DNA of 64,000 nucleotides from NCBI GenBank assembly GCA_029961685.1, contig JARWKL010000001.1:25990295-26054294 (forward strand), read 5' to 3'. Position numbers and translations under genes: made by a program. The notes below the pieces were generated by a model. That model did not search any database and was not told the origin of the DNA. It saw nothing but the letters and a program-made list of their open reading frames with translations. This DNA is from Aristolochia californica (Eukaryota; Streptophyta; Magnoliopsida; Piperales; Aristolochiaceae). Positions 47,834 through 62,589 of this stretch are shown here, piece after piece. The stretch's first letter is position 1; the number at the start of each line of letters is the position of its first letter.

Positions 47834-50800
47834 CGGGCTATATTACCCTAAGAAATAACTTATGGATTGGGAGTCAACACTCAGTTAAAAATCCCACGCC
47901 TCCCCCTTTTCCCAAAGATTGTAAAACCTGATATATAAATACTAAAAAGAGCTTACAATCCCTTAAAATTATAGACACTCTCTACAATTTTCTCTTTCTA
48001 CATTTGTGCATTCTGCATTTCCGTTTTAGATGTACTCTTTTTTCTTAAATTAAAACTTTGAGTTTTCACTCTCCCTTTATCCCGTAAACCAAAAAGATAA
48101 ATAAATAACAACAAAATGACAATTTTAGAGTTTATGTATGGAAAAAATTTAAAACAATAACATATGTAAGTAAAGAAAATTTATTCACACACCAGAAATG
48201 AACACAAAAGTTTTGTTGTCCATGTTTGGGAAATTCCACTTGTTCCACCCTAATAGCTTGACATTTCATATGAAAGATATTTCTTCCACACATGCTTTAA
48301 AAACTGATATGCATGTTTGAAACATGTTAAAGATGAAAATCACCTATGGATCCAAACCTTTTAAAGAGAATAACAAACGCTCAATAAATTCTCTACTGAA
48401 CGTGCTATGGGATATTTACCCGAGTCTAACAACCATTATTTTGCCCATTTATTAAATGCTAACCTAACGATCATAAATGATTGTAAAGTGATTTATCAAG
48501 TGTAACGGGCTATATTACCCTAAGAAATGACTTATGGATTGGGAGACAACACTCAGTTAAAAATCCCTCACCTCCCCCATTTCCCGACGTTTGCAAAACC
48601 TGATATATAAAAACTAAAAAGTACTCACAATCCCTAAAAATTATAGACACTCTTTGAAATTATCTCTCTCTACATTTGTGCATTGTGCATTTTCATTTTG
48701 TATGTACTCTTTTTTATTAAATCAAAACTTTGAGTTTTTGCTCTCCCTTCATCCAGTAAACCAAAAAGGCAAATAGATCACAACGAAATGAAAATTTTGA
48801 AGTTTTTGTATGGAAAAAATTTAAAACAATAACAAATGTAAGTAAAGAAAATTTATTCACACACCACAAATGAACACAAAAGTTTTGTTGTCCAAGTTTG
48901 GGAAATTCCACAAGTTGTTGGCCCTAAGTGCTTATAATTTTATAAGAAAGAGGTTTCTTCCACACATGCTTTAAAACTAGATATGCATGCTTCAAACATG
49001 TTAAAGATGCAAATCACCTTTAGATCCAAACCTTTTAAAGAGAATAACAAACGCCTATTAAATTCTCAAGTGAACGTGCGGTAGGATATTTTCCCGAGTC
49101 AAACAAGCCATTATTTTGCCCATTTACAAAAAGCTGACCTAACAATCATAGATGATTGTAAAATGTTTTATCATGTGTAATGGCCTATATTACCCTAAGA
49201 AATGAGTTATGGATTGGGAGTCAACACTCAGTTAAAAATCCCCCGCCTCCCCCTTTTCCCGACGATTGCAAAACCTGATAGATAAAAACTAAAAAGAGTT
49301 CACAATCCCTAAAAATAACAGACACTCTTTGGAATTGTTTCATTCTACATTTGTGCTTTGTGCATTTCCATTTTAGATGTACTATTTTTTCTTAAATAAA
49401 AAATTTGAGTTTTCGCATTCCCTTCATGTCGTAAACCAAAAAGGCAAATAGATCACAACAAAATGAAAATTTTAGAGTTTATGTATGGAAAAAAAGTAAA
49501 ACAATATCAACTGTAAGTAAAAAAGAATTATTCACACAGCACAAATGAACCTAAAATTTTTGTTGTCCAAGTTTGGGAAATTCCACAAGTTCAACCCAAG
49601 CAGCTTGGAATTTTATAATTAATAGATTTCTTCCACACATGCTTTAAAAATGCATATGCAAGCTTGAAACATGTTAAAGATTCAAATCACCTATGGATCC
49701 AAAACTTTTCAAGAGAATAACAAACGCTCATTAAATTCTCAAGTGAACATGCTGGGGGATATTTACTAGAGTCAAACAACCATTATTTTGCCCATGTACA
49801 AAAAGGTGACCTAACGATCATTGACGATTCTAAAGTGACTTATCATGCGTAATGGGCTATATTACCTTAAGAAAAGAAATATGGATTTGGAATCAACAGT
49901 TTGTTAAAAATCCTCCGCGTCCCCCCTTTCCCGACGATTCCAAAATCTTACAAGTAAAAACTAAAAAGAGCTTACAATCCCTAAAAACTACAGACACTCT
50001 TTGGAATTATCTCTCTCTACTTTTGCGCATTGTGAAATTCCATTTTAGATGTACTCTATTTTCTTAAATAAAAACTTTGAGTTTTCGCTCTCCCTTCATC
50101 CCGCTAACCAAAAAGGCAAATAGATCACAACAAAATGAAAAATTTAGAGTTTATGAATGGAAAAAAATTAAAATAGTAAAAAATGTAAGTAAAGAAAATT
50201 TATTCACACACCACAAATGAACACAAATGTTTAGTTGTCCAAGTTTTTGAAATTCCACTAGTTCAACCAAAACAACTTGGAATTTTATAAGAAAGAGATT
50301 TCTTCCACACCTGCTCTAAAAATTGATATGCATGCTTGAAACATGTTAAAGATGAAAATCACCTATAGATCCAAACCTTTTAAAAAATGCTCAATAAATT
50401 CTGAAATGAACTTGTTGTGGGATATTTACCCGAGTCAAACAACCATTATTATGCCCATTTACAAAAAGCTGACCTAACGAGCATAGCTGATTATAAAGTG
50501 ATTTATCATGCGTAAAGGGCTATATTACCCTAAGAAATGACTTATGTATTGGGAGTCAAGACTCAGTTAAAAATCCCCCGCTTCCCCCTTTTCCCGACGA
50601 TTGCAAAAGTTAATATATAAAAATTTAAAAGAGTTTAAAATTCCTAAAAATTACAGACACTCTTTGGACTTATCTCTCTCTACATATGTGCATTGTGCAT
50701 TTCGATTTTAGGTGTACTCTTTTTATTTAAATCAAAACTTTGTGTTTTTGCTCTCCCTTCATCCCGTAAACCAAAAGGGCAAATAAATCACAACAAAATG

Positions 50801-51929
50801 AAAATTTTAGTGTTTATGTATGGAAAAAATTTCAAACAATAACAATTGTAAGCAAAAAAAATTTATTCACACCCCACAAATGAACAAAAAAGTTTTGTTT
50901 TCCATGTTTGGGAAATTCCACTAGTTGTTCACCCTAACTACTTGGAATTTTATAAGAAAGAGATTTCTTCCACACTTGCTTTAAAAATGGATATGCATGC
51001 TTGAAACATGTTAAAGATGCAAATCACCTTTGGATCCAAACCTTTTAATGAGAATAACTAACGCTAATTAAATTCTCAAGTGAACTTATGGCGGGATATT
51101 TGCCCGAGTCAAACAAGCCAATATTTTTCCCATTTACGAAAAGCTGACTAACAATCATAGATGATTGTAAAGTGATTTATCATTCGTAACGGGCTATATT
51201 ACCCTAAGAAATGACTTATGGATTGGGAGTCAACACTCAGTTAAAATACCCCTGCCATCTTCTTTTCTCGACAATTGCAAAACATGAGATATAAAAACTA
51301 AAAAGAGTTCACAATCCCTAAAAATTACAGACACTCTTTGGAATTATCTCTCTCTACATTTGTGCATTGTGCATTTCCATTTTAGATGTACTCTTTTTTC
51401 TTAAATCAAAACTTTGAGTTTTCATTCTCCCTTCATCCCATCAACCAAAAAGGCAAATAGATCACACCCAAATTAAGATTTTAGAGTTTATGTATAGAAA
51501 TGTTTTTAAAAAATAACATATGTAAGTAAAGAAAATTTATTCACACACCACAAATGAGCACAAAATTTTTGTTGTCCTTGTTTGGGAAATTCCACTAGTT
51601 CAACCCTAACAGCTTGGAATTTTATGAGTACGATATTTCTTCCACACATGCTTTAAAAATGGATATGCTTCTTTGAAACAGGTTAAAGATGCAAATCACC
51701 TATGGATCCCAACCTTTTAAAAAGAATAACAAACGCTCAATAAATTCTAAAGTGAACGTGCTATGGGACATTTCCCCGAGTCAAACAAGCCATTATTTTG
51801 CCCATTTACAAAAAGTTGACCTAACGATCATAGATGATTGTAAAGTGATTCATCATCCGTAATGGGCTATATTACCCTTAGAAATGACTTATGGATAAGG
51901 AGCCAATACTCAGTTAAAAATCCCCCGCA

Positions 51930-54900
51930 TCCCCCTTTTCCCAACGATTGCACAACATATATATAAAAACGAAAAAGAGCTCACAATCGCTAAAAATTAC
52001 AGACACTCTTTCGAATTATCTCTCTCTACATTTGTGGATTGTGCATCTACATTTTAGACGTACAGTTTTTTCTTAAATCAAAACTTTGAGTTTTCGCTCT
52101 CCCTTAATCCGATAAACCAAAAAGGAAAACAGATCACAACAAAATGAAAATTTTAGAATTTATGTATGGAGAAAATTGAAAACAATTACAAATGTAAGTA
52201 GTGAAAATTTATTCACACACCACAAATGAACACAAAAGTTTTGTTGTCCAAGTTTTGGAAATTCCACTAGTTCAACCCTAACAGCTTGGAATTTTAAAAG
52301 AAAGAGATTTCTTCCACACATGCTTTAAAAATGGATATGCATCCAAGTGAATAACAAATGCTCATTAAATTCTCAAGTGAACGTACGGTGGGATACTTAC
52401 CCGAGTCAAACAAGCCATTATTTTACCCATTTACAAAAAGCTGACCTAACAATCATAGTTGTAAAGTGATTTATCATGCATAACGGGCTATATTACCATA
52501 AGAAATGACTTATCGATTGGGAGTCAACACTGAGTTAAAAATCCCGGGCCTCCCCCTTTTCTCGACAATTACAAATCCTAATATATAAATAATAAAAAGA
52601 GCTCACAATCCATAAAATTTACAGACACTCTTTGAAATTATCTCTCTCTACATTTGTGCATTGCGCATTTCTATTTTAGATGTACTCTTTTTTCTAAAAT
52701 CAAAACTTTGAGTTTTCGTTCTCCCTTCATCTCGTAAACCAAAAAGGCAAATAGATCACAACAAAATGAAAATTTTAGAGTTTATGTATGGAAAAAATTT
52801 AAAACAATAACATATGTAAGTAAAGAAAATTTATTCACATACCACAAATGAACTCAAAAGTTTTGTTGTCCTTTTTTGGGAAATTCCACTAGTTCAACCC
52901 TAACAACTTGGAATTTTAAGAGAAAGATATTTCTACCACACGTGCTTTAAAAATGGATATGCTTGTTTGAAACATGTTAAAGATGCAAACCACCTGTGGA
53001 TTCATACGTTTTAAATAGAATAACAAACGCCCATTAAATTCTCAAGTGAACGTGCTGTGAGATATTTCCCCGATTCAAACAAGCAGTTATTTTGCCCAAT
53101 TAAAAAAAGCTGACCTAACGATCATTGATGATTGTAAAGTAATTCCTCATGCGTAACGGGCTATATTACCCTTAGAAATAACTAATGGATTCGGAGTCAA
53201 CATTCAGTTTAAAATCCCCCGCCTCCCGCCCTTTACCCAAGGATTGCAAAACCTGATATATAAAAACTAAAAAGAGCTCACAATCCCTAAAAATTACAGA
53301 CACTCTTTGGAATTATCTATCTCTACATTTGTGCAATATGCATTTCCATTTTAGGTGTACTCTTTTTTATTAAATCAAAACTTTGAGTTTTCGCTCCCCC
53401 TTGTTCCCGTAAACGCAAAGGCAAATATATCACAACAAAATGAAAATTTTAGAGTTTATGTATCGAAAAAATTTAAAACAATAAAAAATGTAAGTAATGA
53501 AAATTAATTCACACACCATAAATGAACAAAAAAATTTTGTAGTCCAAGTTTGGGAATTCCACTAGTTGAACCCTAACTGCATGAAATTTTAAAGAAAGAG
53601 ATTTCTTCCACACATGGTTTAAAAATGGAAATGCATGTTTGAAACATGTTAAAGATGCAAATTACCCATGGATCCAAACCTTTTAAAGAAAATAACAAAC
53701 ACATTTAAATTCTCAAGTGAAGATGCTGTGGGATATTTAGCCAAGCCAAACTAGCCATTATTTTGCCCTTTTACAAAAAGTTGGCCTACCGATCATAGAT
53801 GATTGTAAAGTGATTTATCATGCGTAATGGGTTATAAAGTTATATTACCCTAAGAAATTACTTATGGATAGGGATTCAACACTCAGTTAAAAATCCCCCA
53901 CCTCCCCCTTTTCCCGACGATTGCAAAACTTGATATAAAAAAAATAAAAAGAGCTCACAATCCCTAAAAATTACATACACTCTTTGGAATTATCACTGTC
54001 TACATTTGTGCATTGTGCATTTCCATTTTAGATCTACTCTTTTTTCTTAAATCAAAACTTTGTGTTTTCGCTCTCCCTTCATCCCGTAAACCAAAAAGGC
54101 AAATAGATCACAACAAAATGAAAATTTTAGAGTTTATGTATGGAAAAGATATAAAACAATAACAAATGTAAGTAAAGAAATTTTATTCACATACCACAAA
54201 TGAACACAAAATTTTTGTTGTCCAAGTTTGGGAAATTCCACTAGTTGTGGACCCTAATAGGTTGGAATCTTACAAGAAAGTGATTTCTTTCGCACATGCT
54301 TAAAAATGGATATGCATGCTTGAAACATGTTAAAGATGCAAATCACCTACGCGTCCAAACATTTGAAAGAGAATAACAAACGCGCATTAAATTATCAAGT
54401 GAACGTGCGGTGGGATATTTAACCGAGTCAAACATGCCATTATTTCGCCCATTTACAAAAAGCTGACCTAACGATCATAAATGATTTTAAAGTGATTTAT
54501 CATGCGTAGCGGGCTATATTACCCTAGGAATTGACTTATGGAATGGGAGTCAACACTCAGTTAAAAATCGCCCACCTCCGCCTTTTCCCAACGATTGCAA
54601 AACCTGATATATAAAAACTAAAAATAGCTCACTATCTCTACAAATTACAGACACTCTTCAGAATAATATCTCTCTACATTTGTGCATTGTGCTTTTCCAT
54701 TTTAGATGTACTCTTTTTTCTGAAATCAAAACTTTGAGTTTACGCTCTCCCTTCATCCAGTAAACAAAAAGGGAAATAGATCACAACAAAATGAAAATTT
54801 TAAAGTTTATGTATGGAAAAAATTTAAAACAATAAAAAATGTACGTAAAGAAAATTTATTCACACACCACAAATGAAAGCAAAAGTTTTCTTGTCCAAGT

Positions 54901-57257
54901 TTGGGAAATTCCACTAGTTGTTGACCCTTACAGCTTGGAATTTTTTAAGAAAGAGATTTCTTCCACACTTGCTTCAAAGATTGATATGCATGATTGAAAC
55001 ATGTTAAAGATGCAAATCACCTTTGGATCCAAACCTTTTAAAGAGAATAACTAACGCTCATTAAATTTTCAAGTGAACATGCGGTGGGATTTTTACCCGA
55101 GTCAAACAAGCCATTATTTTGCCGATTTACAACAAGCTGACCTAACAATCATAGATGATTGTAAAGTGATTGGAGGAGTAGGCTATATTACCCTAAGAAA
55201 TGACTTATAGATTGGGAGTCAATACTCAGTTAAAAATATCCCGCCTCCCCCTTTTCCCGAAGATTGTAAAAAATGATATATAAAAACTAAATGGAGGTCA
55301 CAATCCCAAAAAATTACAGACACTCTTTGGAATTATATCTCTCTAAATTTGTGCATATTGCATTTCCATTTTAGATGTACTCTTTTTTCTTAAATCAAAA
55401 CTTTGAGATTTCGCTCTTCCTTCATCCCGCAAACAAAAAAGGCTAATAGATCACATCAAAATTAAAATTTTAGAGTTTATGTGTGGAAAAAATTTAAAAT
55501 AGTAACAAATGTAAGTAAAGAAAATTTATTCACACACCACAAATGAACAAAAAAGTTTTGTTGTCCAAGTTTGGCAAATTCCACTAGTTCAAACCTAACA
55601 GCTTGGAATTTTATATGAAAGAGATTTCTTTCACACTTGCTTTAAAAATGGGTATGCATGCTTGAAACATTTTAAAGATGCAAATCACCCATGGATCCAA
55701 ACCTTTTAAAGAGAATAATAAACGTTCATTAAATTCTTAAGGAACGTGCTATGGGATGTTTACCCGAGTCAAACAAGCCATTATTTTGAGCATCTACAAA
55801 AAACTGACCTAACAATCATAGATAGTAAAGTGATTTATCATGCGTAATGGGCTATATTACCCTAAGAAATGACTTATGGATTGGGAGTCAACACTCAGTT
55901 AAAAATCCCCCGCCTCCCCTTTTTCCTCATGATTGCAAAAGCTGATATATAAAAACTATAAAGAGCAAACAATCCCTAAAAATTATAGATACTGTTTGGA
56001 ATTATCTCTCTCTACATTTGTGCATTGTGCATTTCTATTTTCGATGTACTCTTTTTTCTTAAATCAAAACTTTGAGTTTTCGCTCCCCTTCATCCCATAA
56101 ACCAAAAAGGCAAATAGATCACAACTAAATGAAAATTTTAGAGTTTATGTATGTAAAAAATTTAAAACAATAACAAATGTAAGTAAACAAAATTTATTCA
56201 CACACTACAAATGACCACAAAAGTTTTGTTGTCCAATTTTGGGAAATTTCACTAGTTCAACCCTAACAGCTTGGAATTTTTTCAGAAAGAGATTTTTTCC
56301 ACACATGCTCCAAAAATAGATATGAGTGCTTGAAACATGTTAAAGATGCAAATCACTTATGGATTCAAACCTTTTAAAGAGAATAACAAACACTCATTAA
56401 ATTCGCAAGTGAACATGTTGTGGGATATTTGCAGGAGTCAAACAACCATTATTTTGCCCATTTACAAAAAGCTGACCTAACGATCATAGATGATTGTAAA
56501 GTGATTTATCATGCGTAACAGGCTGTATTACTCTAAGAAATGATTTATGGATTGGGAGTCAACACTTATTTAAAAATCCCCCGCCTCCCCCTTTTCCCGA
56601 TAGTTGCAAAAGTGATATATAAAAACTGAAAAGAGCTCACAATCCCTCAAAATTACAGACACTCTTTTGAATTATCTCTCTCTTCATTTGTGCGTTGTGA
56701 ATTTCCATTTCAGATGTACTCTTGTTTCTTAAATCAAAACTTTGAGTTTTCGCTCTCCCTTCATCCCGTAAATCAGGAAGGAAAATATATCACTACAAAA
56801 TGAAAATTTTTGAGTTTAAGTATGGAAAAAATTTAAAAGAATAAAAAATACAAATAAAGAAAATTTATTCACACACCACAAATGAGCACAAAATTTTTGT
56901 TGTCCAAGTTTCAGAAATTCAACTAGTTGTTGACCCTAACAGCTTGGTATTTTATAAGAAAGAGATTTCTTCCACACATGCTTTAAAAATGGATATGCGT
57001 GCTTGAAACATGGTAAAGATGCAAATCACCTACGGATCCAAACCTTTTAAAAAGAATAACAAATGCTCATTAAATAATCAAGTGAACGTGCGGTAGGATA
57101 TTTACCCGAGTCAAACAAGCCATTATTTTGCGCATTTACAAAAAGCTGACCAAACGATCATAGATGATTGTAAAGTGATTTATAATTCGTAACGGGCTAT
57201 ATTCCCCTAAGAAACGACTTATGGATTGAGTCAACACTCAGTTAAAAATCCCCCGCC
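51930..57257 (+). repeat. Higher-order repeat, copy 1 (8 monomers, 5,328 bp)
   Basis: Eight consecutive monomers form a block repeated immediately downstream. Private marks and their offsets to copy 2 are: GCATCCAAGTGAAT deletion form at 52341 (5,328), GGGTTATAAAGTTATATT at 53831 (5,329), CACCTACGCGTCC at 54341 (5,329), GATTGGAGGAGTAGG at 55171 (5,329), GCAGGAGTCAAACAACC at 56431 (5,329) and TCAGAAATTCAACTAG at 56911 (5,330). By eye the copies differ at only about one or two bases per hundred, far less than neighbouring monomers. Monomer anchors fall near 52.4, 53.1, 53.8, 54.4, 55.1, 55.8, 56.4 and 57.1 kb. Confidence 0.93.
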
Positions 57258-57281
57258 TCCCCCTTTTCCCAACGATTGCAC
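57258..57281. other. Junction between the two higher-order copies
   Basis: Left of this ~24 bp interval the sequence matches the end of copy 2 (ATTCCCCTAAGAAACGACTT, also near 62530). Right of it, it matches the start of copy 1 (CACAACATATATATAAAA, also near 51951). The crossover therefore fell inside the C-rich box and CCCAACGATTGCA stretch of a monomer, in register, as expected for unequal exchange between misaligned arrays. Confidence 0.8.
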
Positions 57282-60200
57282 AACATATATATAAAAATGA
57301 AAAAGAGCTCACAATCCCTAAAAATTACAGACACTCTTTCGAATTATCTCTCTCTACATTTGTGGATTGTGCATCTACATTTTAGACGTACAGTTTTTTC
57401 TTAAATCAAAACTTTGAGTTTTCGCTCTCCCTTAATCCGATAAACCAAAAAGGAAAACAGATCACAACAAAATGAAAATTTTAGAATTTATGTATGGGGA
57501 AAATTGAAAGCAATTACAAATGTAAGTAGTGAAAATTTATTCACACACCACAAATGAACACAAAAGTTTTGTTGTCCAAGTTTTGGAAATTCCACTAGTT
57601 CAACCCTAACAGCTTGGAATTTTAAAAGAAAGAGATTTCTTCCACACATGCTTTAAAAATGGATATGCATCCAAGTGAATAACAAATGCTCATTAAATTC
57701 TCAAGTGAACGTACGGTGGGATACTTACCCGAGTCAAACAAGCCATTATTTTACCCATTTACAAAAAGCTGACCTAACAATCATAGTTGTAAAGTGATTT
57801 ATCATGCGTAACGGGCTATATTACCATAAGAAATGACTTATCGATTGGGAGTCAACACTGAGTTAAAAATCCCGGGCCTCCCCCTTTTCTCGACAATTAC
57901 AAATCCTGATATATAAATAATAAAACGAGCTCACAATCCATAAAATTTACAGACACTCTTTGGAATTATCTCTCTCTACATTTGTGCATTGCGCATTTCT
58001 ATTTTAGATGTAGTCTTTATTCTAAAATCAAAACTTTGAGTTTTCGTTCTCCCTTCATCTCGTAAACCAAAAAGGCAAATAGATCACAACAAAATGAAAA
58101 TTTTAGAGTTTATGTATGGAAAAAATTTAAAACAATAACATATGTAAGTAAAGAAAATTTATTCACATACCACAAATGAACTCAAAAGTTTTGTTGTCCT
58201 TTTTTGGGAAATTCCACTAGTTCAACCCTAACAACTTGGAATTTTAAGAGAAAGATATTTCTACCACACGTGCTTTAAAAATGGATATGCTTGTTTGAAA
58301 CATGTTAAAGATACAAATCACCTATGGATTCATACGTTTTAAATAGAATAACAAACGCTCATTAAATTCTCAAGTGAACGTGCTATGAGATATTTCCCCG
58401 ATTCAAACAAGCAGTTATTTTGCCCAATTAAAAAAAGCTGACCTAACGATCATTGATGATTGTAAAGTAATTCCTCATGCGTAACGGGCTATATTACCCT
58501 TAGAAATAACTAATGGATTCGGAGTCAACATTCAGTTTAAAATCCCCCGCCTCCCGCCCTTTACCCAAGGATTGCAAAACCTGATATATAAAAACTAAAA
58601 AGAGCTCACAATCCCTAAAAATTACAGACACTCTTTGGAATTATCTATCTCTACATTTGTGCAATATGCATTTCCATTTTAGGCGTACTCTTTTTTATTA
58701 AATCAAAACTTTGAGTTTTCGCTCCCCCTTGTTCCCGTAAACGCAAAGGCAAATATATCACAACAAAATGAAAATTTTAGAGTTTATGTATCAAAAAAAT
58801 TTAAAACAATAAAAAATCTAAGTAATGAAAATTAATTCACACACCATAAATGAACAAAAAAATTTTGTAGTCCAAGTTTGGGAAATTCCACTAGTTCAAC
58901 CCTAACTGCTTGAAATTATAAAGAAAGAGATTTCTTCCACACATGGTTTAAAAATGGAAATGCATGTTTGAAACATGTTAAAGATGCAAATTACCCATGG
59001 ATCCAAACCTTTTAAAGAAAATAACAAACACATTTAAATTCTCAAGTGAAGATGCTGTGGGATATTTAGCCAAGTCAAACTAGCCATTATTTTTCCCTTT
59101 TACAAAAAGTTGGCCTACCGATCATAGATGATTGTAAAGTGATTTATCATGCGTAATGGGTTATAGAGTTATATTACCCTAAGAAATTACTTATGGATAG
59201 GGATTCAACACTCAGTTAAAAATCCCCCACCTCCCCCTTTTCCCGACGATTGCAAAACTTGATATAAAAAAAATAAAAAGAGCTCACAATCCCTAAAAAT
59301 TACATACACTCTTTGGAATTATCACTGTCTACATTTGTGCATTGTGCATTTCCATTTTAGATCTACTCTTTTTTCTTAAATCAAAACTTTGTGTTTTCGC
59401 TCTCCCTTCATCCCGTAAACCAAAAAGGCAAATAGATCACAACAAAATGAAAATTTTAGAGTTTATGTATGGAAAAGATATAAAACAATAACAAATGTAA
59501 GTAAAGAAATTTTATTCACATACCACAAATGAACACAAAATTTTTGTTGTCCAAGTTTGGGAAATTCCACTAGTTGTGGACCCTAATAGGTTGGAATCTT
59601 ACAAGAAAGTGATTTCTTTCGCACATGCTTAAAAATGGATATGCATGCTTGAAACATGTTAAAGATGCAAATCACCTACGCGTCCAAACATTTGAAAGAG
59701 AATAACAAACGCGCATTAAATTATCAAGTGAACGTGCGGTGGGATATTTAACCGAGTCAAACATGCCATTATTTCGCCCATTTACAAAAAGCTGACCTAA
59801 CGATCATAAATGATTTTAAAGTGATTTATCATGCGTAACGGGCTATATTACCCTAGGAATTGACTTATGGAATGGGAGTCAACACTCAGTTAAAAATCGC
59901 CCGCCTCCGCCTTTTCCCAACGATTGCAAAACCTGATATATAAAAACTAAAAATAGCTCACTATCTCTACAAATTACAGACACTCTTCAGAATAATATCT
60001 CTCTACATTTGTGCATTGTGCTTTTCCATTTTAGATGTACTCTTTTTTCTGAAATCAAAACTTTGAGTTTACGCTCTCCCTTCATCCAGTAAACAAAAAG
60101 GGAAATAAATCACAACAAAATGAAAATTTTAAAGTTTATGTATGGAAAAAATTTAAAACAATAAAAAATGTACGTAAAGAAAATTTATTCACACACCACA

Positions 60201-62589
60201 AATGAAAGCAAAAGTTTTCTTGTCCAAGTTTGGGAAATTCCACTAGTTGTTGACCCTTACAGCTTGGAATTTTGTAAGAAAGAGATTTCTTCCACACTTG
60301 CTTCAAAGATTGATATGCATGACTGAAACATGTTAAAGATGCAAATCACCTTTGGATCCAAACCTTTTAAAGAGAATAACTAACGCTCATTAAATTTTCA
60401 AGTGAACATGCGGTGGGATTTTTACCCGAGTCAAACAAGCCATTATTTTGCCCATTTACAACAAGCTGACCTAACAATCATAGATGATTGTAAAGTGATT
60501 GGCGGAATAGGCTATATTACCCTAAGAAATGACTTATAGATTGGGAGTCAACACTCAGTTAAAAATACCCCGCCTCCCCCTTTTCTCGAAGATTGTAAAA
60601 AATGATATATAAAAACTAAAAGGAGGTCACAATCCCAAAAAATTACAGACACTCTTTGGAATTATATCTCTCTAAATTTGTGCATATTGCATTTCCATTT
60701 TAGATGTACTCTTTTTTCTTAAATCAAAACTTTGAGATTTCGCTCTACCTTCATCCCGCAAACAAAAAAGGCTAATAGATGACATCAAAATTAAAATTTT
60801 AGAGTTTATGTGTGGAAAAAATTTATAATAGTAACAAATGTAAGTAAAGAAAATTTATTCACACACCACAAATGAACAAAAAAGTTTTGTTGTCCAAGTT
60901 TGGCAAATTCCACTAGTTCAAACCTAACAGCTTGGAATTTTATATGAAAGAGATTTCTTCCACACATGCTTTAAAAATGGGTATGCATGCTTGAAACATT
61001 TTAAAGATGCAAATCACCCATGGATCCAAACCTTTTAAAGAGAATAATAAACGTTCATTAAATTCTTAAGGAACGTGCTATGGGATGTTTACCCGAGTCA
61101 AACAAGCCATTATTTTGCGCATCTACAAAAAACTGACCTAACAATCATAGATAGTAAAGTGATTTATCATGTGTAATGGGCTATATTACCCTAAGAAATG
61201 ACTTATGGATTGGGAGTCAACACTCAGTTAAAAATCCCCCGCCTCCCCTTTTTCCTCATGATTGCAAAAGCTGATATATAAAAACTATAAAGAGCAAACA
61301 ATCCCTAAAAATTATAGATACTGTTTGGAATTATCTCTCTCTACATTTGTGCATTGTGCATTTCTATTTTCGATGTACTCTTTTTTCTTAAATCAAAACT
61401 TTGAGTTTTCACTCCCCTTCATCCCAGAAACCAAAAAGGCAAATTGATCACAACTAAATGAAAATTTTAGAGTTTATGTATGTAAAAAATTTAAAACAAT
61501 AACAAATGTAAGTAAAAAAAATTTATTCACACACTACAAATGACCACAAAAGTTTTGTTGTCCAATTTTGGGAAATTTCACTAGTTCAACCCTAACAGCT
61601 TGGAATTTTTTCAGAAAGAGATTTTTTCCACACATGCTCTAAAAATAGATATGAGTGCTTGAAACATGTTAAAGATGCAAATCACTTATGGATTCAAACC
61701 TTTTAAAGAGAATAACAAACACTCATTAAATTCGCAAGTGAACATGTTGTGGGATATTTGCAGGAGTCAAACAACCATTATTTTGCCCATTTACAAAAAG
61801 CTGACCTAACGATCATAGATGATTGTAAAGTGATTTTTCATGCATATCAGGCTGTATTACTCTAAGAAATGATTTATGGATTGGGAGTCAACACTTATTT
61901 AAAAATCCCCCGCCTCCCCCTTTTCCCGATAGTTGCAAAACGTGATATATAAAAACTGAAAAGAGCTCACAATCCCTCAAAATTACAGACACTCTTTTGA
62001 ATTATCTCTCTCTTAATTTGTGCGTTGTGAATTTCCATTTTAGATGTACTCTTGTTTCATAAATCAAAACTTTGAGTTTTCGCTCTCCCTTCATCCCGTA
62101 AATCAAGAAGGCAAATATATCACTACAAAATGAAAATTTTAGAGTTTAAGTATGGAAAAAATTTAAAATAATAAAAATTACAAATAAAGAAAATTTATTC
62201 ACACACCACAAATGAGCACAAAATTTTTGTTGTCCAAGTTTCAGAAATTCAACTAGTTGTTGACCCTAACAGCTTGGTATTTTATAAGAAAGAGATTTCT
62301 TCCACACATGCTTTAAAAATGGATATGCGTGCTTGAAACATGGTAAAGATGCAAATCACCTATGGATCCAAACCTTTTAAAAAGAATAACAAATGCTCAT
62401 TAAATAATCAAGTGAACGTGCGGTTGGATATTTACCCGAGTCAAACAAGCCATTATTTTGCGCATTTACAAAAAGCTGACCTAACGATCATAGATGATTG
62501 TAAAGTGATTTATAATGCGTAACGGGCTATATTCCCCTAAGAAACGACTTATGGATTGGGACTCAACACTCAGTTAAAAATCTCCCGCC
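57258..62589 (+). repeat. Higher-order repeat, copy 2 (8 monomers, ~5,332 bp)
   Basis: The second copy of the block starts at the CTCCCCCTTTTCCCAACG stretch and ends at the same stretch near 62590. Sequence after that (AAAATCTGATATATAAAAAC) does not match the block start (CACAACATATATATAAAAA), so there is no third copy. Small changes against copy 1 include CGCTAAAA/CCCTAAAA, CATGCATAACGGG/CATGCGTAACGGG and GATGTACTC/GATGTAGTC. Confidence 0.93.
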
